From Pseudomonas viridiflava (lineage in GTDB: Bacteria > Pseudomonadota > Gammaproteobacteria > Pseudomonadales > Pseudomonadaceae), in assembly GCF_900573885.1 (NCBI RefSeq), contig NZ_UPSE01000565.1, forward strand, positions 62,001-126,000: 64,000 nt of DNA. Direction: 5' to 3'. The notes beneath the pieces were generated by a model. That model was given only the letters and a program-made list of their open reading frames with translations, ran no database searches and had not been told where the DNA came from. Shown piece after piece: positions 8,170 to 15,399 of the stretch. The position numbers and the translations under genes were made by a program. Numbering within the stretch: the first letter of the stretch is position 1; every line of letters begins with the position of its first letter.

Positions 8170-8856
8170 ATGAATGCTTGCTGGCCCGCACTGATCGCAT
8201 GTGCCTTTATTCTCACCGGATGTGCCGGGGTGCCGAATCCGCAAAAAGCCAACGTCGCACACTGCCAAAATCAGTTGAAGGCGTACAAAGCCGAAAACTA
8301 CGCGCTGGCGCTGCAGGAAGGTGATCTATGCCTGCAGAAAAACACATTGCCAGCCTCGCTTCAAAGTCTGGTTTACGCAGTGCAGGCTGAATCATACAGC
8401 GGCCTCAAGCGCTTTCCTGAAGCCGTGACCGCCAAGGAAAAATCTATGCAGGTGGCGGGCAAGCCTAACCCACGCGACAACCTGGACTTGAGCGCCATGT
8501 ACCGCGATGCCGGCAACCCGAAAAAAGCCCTTGAACTCGTGCAGTACAACTTGGACAACGGTCTGGGAGAAGCCGGAAAGGGTTCAGGCTTCCGCATGCC
8601 GACCTACTATCATTTGGGCCTTGCACTGACAGACCTGGGCCAGTACCGAGAGGCCGCTGAAGCATTCAGCGCCGGCCTTCAGCGCCAGGCGGACTTTGCC
8701 TGGGCTTATTATCGACGCGGGATCGCCTACGACCATTTGGCTGACAGGGCGAATGCAAAGGCAGACTTCATGAAGTTCTCGCAGATCGTTGACCAGAAAT
8801 ACGTGCAGCCGGAGCACAAGGCCAAGCTAGCAGAATACGGCGTTTCCATGCCCTAA
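8170..8856 (+). CDS. TPR-repeat lipoprotein
   Basis: 228 residues. The signal peptide ends in the lipobox LTGC (residues 15-18), so it should be lipid-anchored. Tetratricopeptide-like helices follow: YALALQEGDLCLQ, YHLGLALTDLGQYREAAEAFSAGL and AWAYYRRGIAYDHLADRANAKADF, the last two having the canonical W/Y-G-A-A spacing. TPR lipoproteins usually scaffold envelope assembly or pilus/secretion complexes; the partner here is unknown. A strong aaggaggtg lies eight bases upstream of the ATG. Probable second gene of an operon with the exported unknown protein. Confidence 0.8.
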   Translation: MNACWPALIACAFILTGCAGVPNPQKANVAHCQNQLKAYKAENYALALQEGDLCLQKNTLPASLQSLVYAVQAESYSGLKRFPEAVTAKEKSMQVAGKPNPRDNLDLSAMYRDAGNPKKALELVQYNLDNGLGEAGKGSGFRMPTYYHLGLALTDLGQYREAAEAFSAGLQRQADFAWAYYRRGIAYDHLADRANAKADFMKFSQIVDQKYVQPEHKAKLAEYGVSMP

Positions 8857-8857
8857 C

Positions 8858-8877
8858 AGGAGCGCGCGCCTGCTCCT
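8858..8877 (+). terminator. Weak stem after the TPR lipoprotein gene
   Basis: aggagc and gctcct enclose an 8-nt GC-rich loop two bases after the stop codon; only a pyrimidine stretch follows. A weak intrinsic or factor-dependent terminator is possible. The remaining 220 bp to the next gene holds a degenerate tgcttctggccgatagctgc block and nothing else recognised. Confidence 0.35.
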
Positions 8878-9101
8878 TCCTCTGGCTACAAACGAGCCGA
8901 ATGCGTCGGGGCCTCGTATAGCCCTGGCGCCACTACGTTTTCAGCCTCGGTCGCTATTCATGGCAGCTTTATGTCCCAGCCCTAATGTAAAGATCGGCTG
9001 CTTCTGGCCGATAGCTGCCAGCTCACGAACGCCCCGCGATCGCCCAAAAGCGTCTATTGGAAACAGGCTTCAATCCATACACAGACAAAAGACCTGATCC
9101 G

Positions 9102-9419
9102 TTAAATCTCCTCGTAACCTCCATCGATCACCAACAGCCACAACGCCAGCGCCGACTCAACATCGGCAGCGGGCACTCTGCGTTCTTCCAGTTCCTCGCT
9201 CATATCCTGGTCAGCGTAGCGGGTGAAAATGGCGTAGCCGGAACTGAACACCGAGAGCACCACCAACTCCCCATTCTCGCTGCCGCATTCCAGCCAGCAA
9301 TCGGGATGCTCTTCGTCCTGGTCTGAGAACAAGTCAAGCAGCGCCCTTCTCATTTGCTCTTCGCCAGGGTTTCCAATCGAGTCGCCGTGGCAAGTAGTGA
9401 GTTTGATCCATTCGTGCAT
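9102..9419 (-). CDS. Small acidic protein, possibly immunity-like
   Basis: 105 residues, very acidic. The block SDQDEEHPDCWLECGSENGELVVLSVFSSGYAIF has the D-EHPD-WL then LSV-SG layout that I recall from short proteins near contact-dependent toxin loci; this is unverified. The C-terminus ALALWLLVIDGGYEEI is conserved-looking. No toxin gene is next to it. It is separated by 45 bp from the diguanylate cyclase gene upstream on the same strand, with half of a palindromic element at the junction. Confidence 0.6.
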   Translation of the reverse strand: MHEWIKLTTCHGDSIGNPGEEQMRRALLDLFSDQDEEHPDCWLECGSENGELVVLSVFSSGYAIFTRYADQDMSEELEERRVPAADVESALALWLLVIDGGYEEI

Positions 9420-9464
9420 GTGCAGATTTCCTTGTCATGAGTGGCTGAGTTGAAAAACCGAAGA

Positions 9465-10664
9465 TCAAGGTGAAACAAAGGGCACGGATTTATTAAACGA
9501 CTCTAAGTCAGGCTGTGATTCGACCCGGTTGCGCCCCGCCGCTTTACCCCGGTAAAGCGCGAGATCGGCTTGCTGCATCGACTCATTCAGCATTTGCGCG
9601 CTGGTGAGTACGGCGGAGACTCCAACAGTGACGGTGCAGCGAATCGGCTGAGCCGGATCGAGGCTCTGCACCGAGCTGTGTTCGATGGCGCCACGCAAGC
9701 GTTCCGCCAGTTGCAGGGCCCCGGCATGGTCGGTATCCAAGCACACAAGGGCGAATTCTTCGCCACCCAGCCGACAGGTCAGGTCTCCTTGCCGTGCAAC
9801 AGAGTTGAGTACATCCGCTACGTGGCAGAGCACCAGATCACCCGTCTGGTGGCCGTGCGTGTCGTTGATCTGTTTGAAAAAATCGATGTCGAGGATCATC
9901 AGATAGGCCGGCCCCGCTGTGCGCGAGCGAAAATGCGCATCGAGCCTTTCGGTCAGTCCGCGTCGATTCAGCAGGTGGGTCAGCGGATCGTGAGCGGCCA
10001 TGCTGCGCAGCTCATCGGTAAGCCGGCGCAGTACCAGCCAAACGGCGCAGGGTGGCAGTACCGTGGCAAGAAAGGACATGTAGACGTAGAAGATCTTCTG
10101 GAAGTCGCTGTTCAAATCCAGCGCCTGCAAACCGCCCGAGAGTATCAGCCAGAACTTCGCAGCATTGAGCACACAGATGCCACCGACCAATACGGCGAAT
10201 ACCACCATCTCCACGAGCAGGTCCTTGGCCACGGTCCGCCGGACGTATAGCAACGCGATCACCATGGACAGAAACAACAGCGCGCACGAAGCGGACAACA
10301 TCGCGTGACGCGCTACGTCGCCCAGTGTCGCTTGCACCAGCAGCTGTGCTCCCGTATAGGCAGCCGCGAGTATCAATAGCGGCCGCAATACCGGGGTAGG
10401 ACGATCAAAAAAACGCAGCGCGCCCAGCACATAAGTAGCCGGGGCACAGAGCGTCAGCGTGTGGTTGATAACACTCAGCCATCCAAAGTTTGCGGAACCG
10501 CCGAGCAGTTGCAGGATGTATGCGAGCCCGAGCAGAAGATTGCCCAGTGCGAAAACTTCCATGCCCATCTTCTTGCCGTTCAGCCGCGTGCTGATCAGCA
10601 CGAACATCAGGCTGAAGCACAGCAAATGCACGCAGAGCATGCCGAGGATGATTTTGGTGACCAT
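9465..10664 (-). CDS. Membrane-bound diguanylate cyclase (GGDEF) with a repeat-encoded C-terminus
   Basis: 399 residues from ATG 10664; the frame runs further upstream but MVTKIILGML begins the first membrane helix. About six or seven transmembrane segments fill residues 1-215. The GGDEF domain follows, with signature GGEEF at 300-304 and an RxxD inhibitory site (RQGD, 291-294) five residues before it, so an active, product-inhibited cyclase making cyclic di-GMP is expected. The last 13 residues (from LESFNKSVPF) and the stop codon come from a half copy of the dispersed palindrome at 9474-9506, suggesting the original 3' end was replaced. Confidence 0.9.
   Translation of the reverse strand: MVTKIILGMLCVHLLCFSLMFVLISTRLNGKKMGMEVFALGNLLLGLAYILQLLGGSANFGWLSVINHTLTLCAPATYVLGALRFFDRPTPVLRPLLILAAAYTGAQLLVQATLGDVARHAMLSASCALLFLSMVIALLYVRRTVAKDLLVEMVVFAVLVGGICVLNAAKFWLILSGGLQALDLNSDFQKIFYVYMSFLATVLPPCAVWLVLRRLTDELRSMAAHDPLTHLLNRRGLTERLDAHFRSRTAGPAYLMILDIDFFKQINDTHGHQTGDLVLCHVADVLNSVARQGDLTCRLGGEEFALVCLDTDHAGALQLAERLRGAIEHSSVQSLDPAQPIRCTVTVGVSAVLTSAQMLNESMQQADLALYRGKAAGRNRVESQPDLESFNKSVPFVSP
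9474..9506. repeat. Half copy of the ggggacagatttat palindrome inside the cyclase 3' end
   Basis: aacaaagggcacggatttat then taaacgactctaa matches the left half of the elements at 4528 and 7240 with two or three substitutions. The right half is missing; coding sequence of the cyclase begins where it should be. Confidence 0.75.
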
Positions 10665-10954
10665 GGGTTCGCGAATGTGAAAACAACGATAAAAACCGAC
10701 CCCAGATAGCGCGCGAATGCGCGAGCACCCTGGCGATACCGGGCGTCCCAGTGTATCCAGCCGAGTCTGTCTGAAACGGCAAATCCTAGTCGCATCCCCT
10801 ACAACAGGCAATCTGCCAGCCCGTTGCGGCCCCCGCGCGGCAAACAACAGGGGACTGTTCAACAGCGGGAAAAGCGCAGGCGCATTTGCTGTGAATCAAA
10901 CCAACACGCAAAACGTCCAACGCAGACCTGAAACGTTCAGCAGAGGAGCCCGTG

Positions 10955-11233
10955 ATGGAGCCTGTTCAAGAGTCGACCCGCCATCTTCAGGAGGTACGCA
11001 AGTCCACCATATTCCGCTGGGCTGTGGCGTTGCAGTGGTTTGGTTTGGGGGTGTTTGTGCTTGCAGTGGGCCTGGCGTTTTTCACCGACTTGCGCAGCAC
11101 GGTTGGCGGTATCACCACCATCGCGGTTCTGGGCATGCTCGCGCTGCTGTCGCTGGTGCCCGCCCGTTTCATTCTGACGGTGCAGTTGATGGCGCCCAGA
11201 AAAAAGGCCGACAAGCCCGGCCCGGACGTTTGA
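10955..11233 (+). CDS. Small inner-membrane protein with two helices
   Basis: 92 residues from ATG 10955 with agaggag a few bases upstream (a GTG directly before it is also in frame). Two hydrophobic segments, WAVALQWFGLGVFVLAVGLAFF and GITTIAVLGMLALLSLVPARFIL, are joined by a short loop; the tail APRKKADKPGPDV is basic and probably cytoplasmic. Family not recognised. It sits alone between the diguanylate cyclase and a cupin gene. The 290 bp before it contain no recognisable element beyond the divergent promoter space. Confidence 0.65.
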   Translation: MEPVQESTRHLQEVRKSTIFRWAVALQWFGLGVFVLAVGLAFFTDLRSTVGGITTIAVLGMLALLSLVPARFILTVQLMAPRKKADKPGPDV

Positions 11234-11360
11234 TTCAGCCATCGCTTTGCACGTCGTCCCCGCCACGGCGGCATGTATGGAGAAAGCCGCTGCGATCTGT
11301 GTCTATGGGGTGCGTTCCGGGCTCGGTAGCATGCACGTTTTCTCCCTCGGCCGAGCCCCC

Positions 11361-11690
11361 ATGCAACTGACCGACATCCCGTTTGGCACCACCGACTGGT
11401 CGACGATAACCGCCACTGTTCATCCCGGCACAACCGGCACGGCTTACTGGCGCACCTGCCAGTTCGGCGCGGTCAGGGTGCGCATGGTGGAATACAGCCC
11501 GGGTTATCTGGCCGATCACTGGTGCCACAAGGGGCACATTCTGCTGTGCCTGGAAGGTCGCCTGGAGACCGAGCTCGATGACGGCCGCACCTTTGTGCTG
11601 ACTGCCGGCATGAGCTATCAGGTAGCCGACAACGCCGAGGCGCACCGTTCCTCGACGGAGACCGGCGCCCGGCTGTTTGTGGTGGACTGA
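11361..11690 (+). CDS. Cupin-fold protein, DHCW-motif type
   Basis: 109 residues from ATG 11361 (MQLTDIPFGTTDW); 38 in-frame upstream codons look non-coding. A single small cupin barrel is seen: YSPGYLADHWCHKGHILLCLEG carries the histidine-rich metal motif in the variant arrangement of DHCW-motif cupins, and GMSYQVADNAEAHRS supplies a further histidine. Such proteins are cytoplasmic and uncharacterised; a metal-dependent enzyme or sensor is possible. The gene is convergent with the DUF2846 lipoprotein gene, 19 bp away. Confidence 0.8.
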   Translation: MQLTDIPFGTTDWSTITATVHPGTTGTAYWRTCQFGAVRVRMVEYSPGYLADHWCHKGHILLCLEGRLETELDDGRTFVLTAGMSYQVADNAEAHRSSTETGARLFVVD

Positions 11691-11709
11691 ACGGGCAACC
11701 GCAGCGGCC

Positions 11710-12195
11710 CTATTGCACCGGATCGGTATTGCGAATTTCGTACAGCGCATCCTCGGCACGCATCGGCGTGAGGTAGATGAGGTAGCTGGCTTTGGGCTGA
11801 CCGAGGTTCATCTCGTTGAGGTTGTAGCGCACGTCCAGCTTCAGGTATTTCACCTCGCCGGACTGAACCGAAATGCTGCGTTCGATATCGCGTGGTTCCC
11901 AGTCGGCGATTTTGCTCAAACCGGTGATGCGCACGCTGTGGGAGCCGGGGCTCAGTTCGGCGGCGAAATGGCTGTTGAACTTCAGCGGGCCGACACTGCG
12001 ACCGTCGATTTGCACGTCGGGATACGACAATCGCAACGGCTGCATGCCGGGGTTATCCGCTTTGGGGCGATAGAGGTAGACCAGCGCTCGATCCCCGGTC
12101 GGCTGCTGCGGCTCAAAGTAGCCGGGACTGCCGCAGCCGCCAAGCACAAGTGCAAGGCTGAATAACCACGGTGCTGGAAAGCGGGCTGGCTGCAT
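11710..12195 (-). CDS. DUF2846-type lipoprotein
   Basis: 161 residues. The signal peptide MQPARFPAPWLFSLALVLGGC ends in the lipobox LGGC. The mature part contains DRALVYLYRPKADNPG, then VQIDGRSVGPL and YFA-like HFAAELSPGSHSVRI, the usual DUF2846 layout (a beta-sandwich with the R-P of YxYRP). Function unknown; envelope location is expected. The 308-bp region upstream separates it from the decarboxylase-like gene and contains a SoxR/MerR-like promoter reading the other way. Confidence 0.75.
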   Translation of the reverse strand: MQPARFPAPWLFSLALVLGGCGSPGYFEPQQPTGDRALVYLYRPKADNPGMQPLRLSYPDVQIDGRSVGPLKFNSHFAAELSPGSHSVRITGLSKIADWEPRDIERSISVQSGEVKYLKLDVRYNLNEMNLGQPKASYLIYLTPMRAEDALYEIRNTDPVQ

Positions 12196-12339
12196 GGCAG
12201 ACGTCCTTGATAAGAGATGCAGAGGCTGCTTTAGCTAAGCGCAGTTTGGCGTTTGTACAACTGCGGTCGCGTGGCTGTTGATTCGACCGTGCGGGCCGGC
12301 ATTGTGGAAGGTGCTTTGTGGCGCAGAAAAGCCGACGCG

Positions 12340-12362
12340 TCGGTGAACCGCTAGCTCACCGA
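12340..12362. other. Hairpin in the DUF2846/decarboxylase intergenic region
   Basis: tcggtga and tcaccga pair perfectly around nine bases. It is followed by an A-run on the plus strand, so it is not a rho-independent terminator in either direction. Confidence 0.4.
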
Positions 12363-12382
12363 AAAAACATGCCGAAAGCCGC

Positions 12383-12413
12383 TTGACCTTAAAGCTAGCT
12401 TGAACGTTACGGT
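12383..12413 (+). promoter_or_regulatory. SoxR/MerR-type promoter with 19-bp spacer
   Basis: ttgacc (12383-12388) and tacggt (12408-12413) are separated by 19 bp, the over-long spacer that defines MerR-family promoters. Between them, centred on the perfect palindrome aagctagctt (12392-12401), ccttaaagct faces agcttgaacg with eight of ten positions symmetric. The layout is close to the Pseudomonas SoxR box I recall (ttgacctcaagtttgcttga with gg following). It points at the decarboxylase-like gene at 12504. No merR-like gene lies in the window. Confidence 0.6.
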
Positions 12414-12503
12414 GCTCGCGCCCCGACTCCCAGGCTCGATGTCTGAGGGGACAACAGCGGTTCCAAGGGCAGGAACTTCACTTCCACGCGAGTACGCACG
12501 AAC

Positions 12504-13502
12504 ATGAAAATCAGCACAGCGATCACCGCCGCGACGGCGCTCTTCTTCGTCAGTTTTTCCGCTTCACCATGGGCCGAAAATGCGCCGCCCGCTGGCGCAA
12601 CCACGGTCATCGGCGGCGAGAAAATTCCCGTTGTAGCAGGCGGACTGTACGACCGTTTTCACTCCAATCCGCCGCTCTCGGTGGTCGGGTCTGAAGCGCC
12701 GGATATTGATTTGAGCTGGTTCAAAGAACTGAAAAAAACCAAGGTCGACATCGGCTTCGAATCCTATTCGCCCAACTTCTATTACAAGAACAACAAGGTG
12801 ACGGTGGTCTATACCGCCGACATCGACATGCTGCGTTCGTTGATTCCCGCTAACGTCTCGGAACACGTCAAGCCGCTTCAGGTTTGGCCCGGCCGAGGGC
12901 TGGTCGCGCTCACCGCCTACGCGTACGAGTACTGCGACAACGACAGCTACAACGAGATTTCCCTCTCCATCGTCACCAACAAGCCAGGCGACTCCAACCT
13001 GGGGCCAGTTTCTCTGGCCAGCCAGTCACTGAGCGACGATTTGTGGGGCTATGTGTTGAAGCTACCGGTCAACACGGAGCTGGCCCGCGTGAGGGGCGTG
13101 GTCGGCTACAACCTGCCGAAATGGCTGACGCCGATCAACCGCAGCGAAACCCAAAGCACGGTCCGATTCGAGATCCTCGACAGCGAGACCGGAAAACTCG
13201 ACGTCGCGCTGGAAAGCACCAAGCTCAGCGACCTGTCCACCGACGTGGAACTGATCACCAACAGCTTCACCAATGTTGGGCACAACAACCAGCTCACCTA
13301 CGGCTACGCGGTTTCCCGCTACCTGAGCCATGCCTCCAGCTCAGACGAAGACACCGTAAAACTGACGCTGAGCGAGGGCAGCTTGTCGACATACATAAAG
13401 GCGTTGGGGTTGGGGAAGATGATCAAGTACGAGTATGTGCCGGCGTTTCAAAGCGCGCTGTATGCACCAGCGCCCTTGCAGTCACTGTTATCGGCTGAGT
13501 GA
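12504..13502 (+). CDS. Exported acetoacetate-decarboxylase-family protein
   Basis: 332 residues, longer than cytoplasmic decarboxylases (about 250) owing to an N-terminal signal peptide (to about residue 26, ...SASPWAENA) and a linker. The domain shows VTVVYTADIDMLRSLIPANV, then GLVALTAYAYEY, YNEISLSI and VVGYNLPKWLTPI. The last corresponds to the GYPKKLA block that holds the Schiff-base lysine in acetoacetate decarboxylase; here only one lysine (PKW) remains. Activity could be decarboxylase, aldolase-dehydratase or none. Export of this fold is unusual. A SoxR/MerR-shaped promoter lies about 90 bp upstream. No clear Shine-Dalgarno is visible. Confidence 0.72.
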   Translation: MKISTAITAATALFFVSFSASPWAENAPPAGATTVIGGEKIPVVAGGLYDRFHSNPPLSVVGSEAPDIDLSWFKELKKTKVDIGFESYSPNFYYKNNKVTVVYTADIDMLRSLIPANVSEHVKPLQVWPGRGLVALTAYAYEYCDNDSYNEISLSIVTNKPGDSNLGPVSLASQSLSDDLWGYVLKLPVNTELARVRGVVGYNLPKWLTPINRSETQSTVRFEILDSETGKLDVALESTKLSDLSTDVELITNSFTNVGHNNQLTYGYAVSRYLSHASSSDEDTVKLTLSEGSLSTYIKALGLGKMIKYEYVPAFQSALYAPAPLQSLLSAE

Positions 13503-13574
13503 ACTGCGCGCAGAAGATTGATTACCGGCTCGAGTCGGAGTCGCTCAACAATGCTCGGCCCTTTCCGTTGCCAC

Positions 13575-14291
13575 TCAAATCGGTCCGGCCACCGTCACCA
13601 CCGGATCACCGATGCGCTGTATCAGCTCGGGCCCCTCGTTACGCGGATTGCCGATGGCCTTGGGTACGGGGTACCAAGTGAACGCTTCGGCACCGAGGCC
13701 GTGCTCGGCGGCGATGAGCAAGGCTTGAACCGGGTCGGTGGCGGGGTCGAGCCATTCGGCGGCGAGGTCTGGCGGCAGAACAACGGGGCGCCGGTCGTGG
13801 ATATCGAGCAGCCCCGCATCGGCGGCGCCGGTGACGATGGTGAAGCCGTCGCCCTCCCCCGGCTCAAGGCCTTGTGTCACCTGGCACAGCGATGCGAAGA
13901 AAAGCGGCGAACCGTCGCGGGCCTTGATGAAGTAAGGCTGCTTGAGCTTCGGGTCGTCGGGATGCCTGACCCATTCATACCAGCCATCGGCCAGCGCCAG
14001 TGCGCGTTGCTTCCAGATGCCGCGAAAGAACTTGCCGGTTGCGAGGGTTTCTACCCGGGCGTTTATGGCCGCTGGCAGGTTGCCTTTTGCCCAGTGCGGC
14101 GCGTAGCCCCAGCGAACATTTTCGGCCGCCAGGCCATTGCCCGTGTTGTAAATGATGGGCGCGCGCTGCGTGGGCGCGATGTTGTAGCGCGGGCCCGCTG
14201 CGGGATCAGTGCGGTCTTCGATGGGCTGCATCACTGCCAGCACATCCCGCCACCGGTTCAGGTCTTGTTCTTTTGCGTATCTGCCGCACAT
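13575..14291 (-). CDS. yedK: SOS response-associated peptidase (SRAP/HMCES family), DNA-protein crosslink protein
   Basis: 238 residues starting MCGRYAKEQ, with the catalytic Cys2 exposed after methionine removal. It covalently traps abasic sites in single-stranded DNA, shielding them from strand breakage. Other signatures are visible: YNIAPTQ, WGYAPHWAK, INARVETL (Asn77, Arg79, Glu81), DGWYEW and the LLDIHDRRPVVL histidine. Length and layout are complete. The start has aggagc at proper spacing. It is convergent with the decarboxylase-like gene and unlinked to other repair genes here; no LexA box was found. Confidence 0.93.
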   Translation of the reverse strand: MCGRYAKEQDLNRWRDVLAVMQPIEDRTDPAAGPRYNIAPTQRAPIIYNTGNGLAAENVRWGYAPHWAKGNLPAAINARVETLATGKFFRGIWKQRALALADGWYEWVRHPDDPKLKQPYFIKARDGSPLFFASLCQVTQGLEPGEGDGFTIVTGAADAGLLDIHDRRPVVLPPDLAAEWLDPATDPVQALLIAAEHGLGAEAFTWYPVPKAIGNPRNEGPELIQRIGDPVVTVAGPI

Positions 14292-14430
14292 GTCCGCGCT
14301 CCTGCTCGTCGCCTTAACGCTAAGACCCGCCCGTGTGCGATGTGTGCGTAATGGATGGCGCGGTCGCCGCCCAACCAGCGATTCCCCGTACGACGTTCTG
14401 CACGCGTCCCCACGCGACCAGCCGCACGAA

Positions 14431-15375
14431 TCAAGGCTCGGCTTTCATCCGCCCCTGAAGCGCGATACGCAGGCAGCGCCAGGTGATGAATGCCAAAATC
14501 AACACCTCGCCAACGCCAACCAGCACGTTGAAGGAAAAGGTCAGCGGCTGTTCGGCCCAGTAGAAGCTCGAACTCGGTCGCGCGCCGCCATAGCGCAGCC
14601 GCCCGGTGAAGAGTCCACGCACTATGCCGATGGCTTGAATCAGCCCCAGCACTGCGGTGAAAGCGCCGATCAGGGTGAGCAGCATGCGGCCGGGAACGCC
14701 TATTTTGTCGGTCTGCTCATGCGCCGCAACGGGCGCCTTGTCTTTGGCCTGTTTACGCTTCGCCGACGTGTTGGGGGCTGACGCTGGCGCAGGCCGCGAG
14801 ACCGCTGTCATTCCGGTTGCAGGCTCTTCGACGACCTCGGTAGGCACTGGCACTTCCAGGTAATCGGCAATTTCGCGGAGCCAGATGTCGGTGCGTTTAC
14901 TGCCCGGTACAACCGGAACCGTATCGGTGGTCAGGCGGTGTTCGGGGCCGTCGCGCATCACTAGCCACAGCTGGGTGTAGATGGGCTCGGCGTGCTGGCG
15001 GCGGCGCAGTTCAAGGCGCTTGGGGCCCCGAATTTTAAACGCTTCTACGCGCTCGCGACGGCCGAAAAAATTCTGCGTGCGGCGCCTGCCGACACCCTCG
15101 TCGCGCGCCAGCATCAAGGTTTCACGGGCGCCGATGTAGACCGCCATTGCCGCAGAAATACCGGCAATCAGCAGCATCGCGAGCACGAGCAGCAGCAGGT
15201 GCAGCGGATGCATCTCCCCGGGAATTTCCGAAACGATGGCGAACACTACAAACGCCACCGGCCCGGCGATGGAAATCACCCCGGCCGACACGATGGCGAT
15301 ACTTTGCGCGCGGTTGTACGAATGAATGTGCAGGTCGCCCTGGGCGGTGCGCTCAAACCGATGGCCAATCATCAT
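14431..15375 (-). CDS. Four-helix membrane protein of unknown function
   Basis: 314 residues. Two N-terminal membrane segments (SIAIVSAGVISIAGPVAFVVF and LHLLLLVLAMLLIAGISAAMAVYIG) precede a cytoplasmic domain of about 140 residues containing RTQNFFGRRERVEAFKIRG and a proline/alanine-rich, charged linker (VSRPAPASAPNTSAKRKQAK). Two more membrane segments follow (MLLTLIGAFTAVLGLIQAIG; FSFNVLVGVGEVLILAFITW). Family not recognised. It starts 24 bp past... the upstream histidine kinase gene on the same strand, so the two may be cotranscribed, which would suggest a membrane or osmotic signalling link (inference). Confidence 0.7.
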   Translation of the reverse strand: MMIGHRFERTAQGDLHIHSYNRAQSIAIVSAGVISIAGPVAFVVFAIVSEIPGEMHPLHLLLLVLAMLLIAGISAAMAVYIGARETLMLARDEGVGRRRTQNFFGRRERVEAFKIRGPKRLELRRRQHAEPIYTQLWLVMRDGPEHRLTTDTVPVVPGSKRTDIWLREIADYLEVPVPTEVVEEPATGMTAVSRPAPASAPNTSAKRKQAKDKAPVAAHEQTDKIGVPGRMLLTLIGAFTAVLGLIQAIGIVRGLFTGRLRYGGARPSSSFYWAEQPLTFSFNVLVGVGEVLILAFITWRCLRIALQGRMKAEP

Positions 15376-15399
15376 GCCGCTAACTCCCTTTGCGCGACC

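Noticed and set aside
12340..12370. Intrinsic terminator at the hairpin followed by aaaaaa
   Set aside because: The homopolymer is A on the plus strand and precedes the stem on the minus strand, so neither direction gives a terminator.
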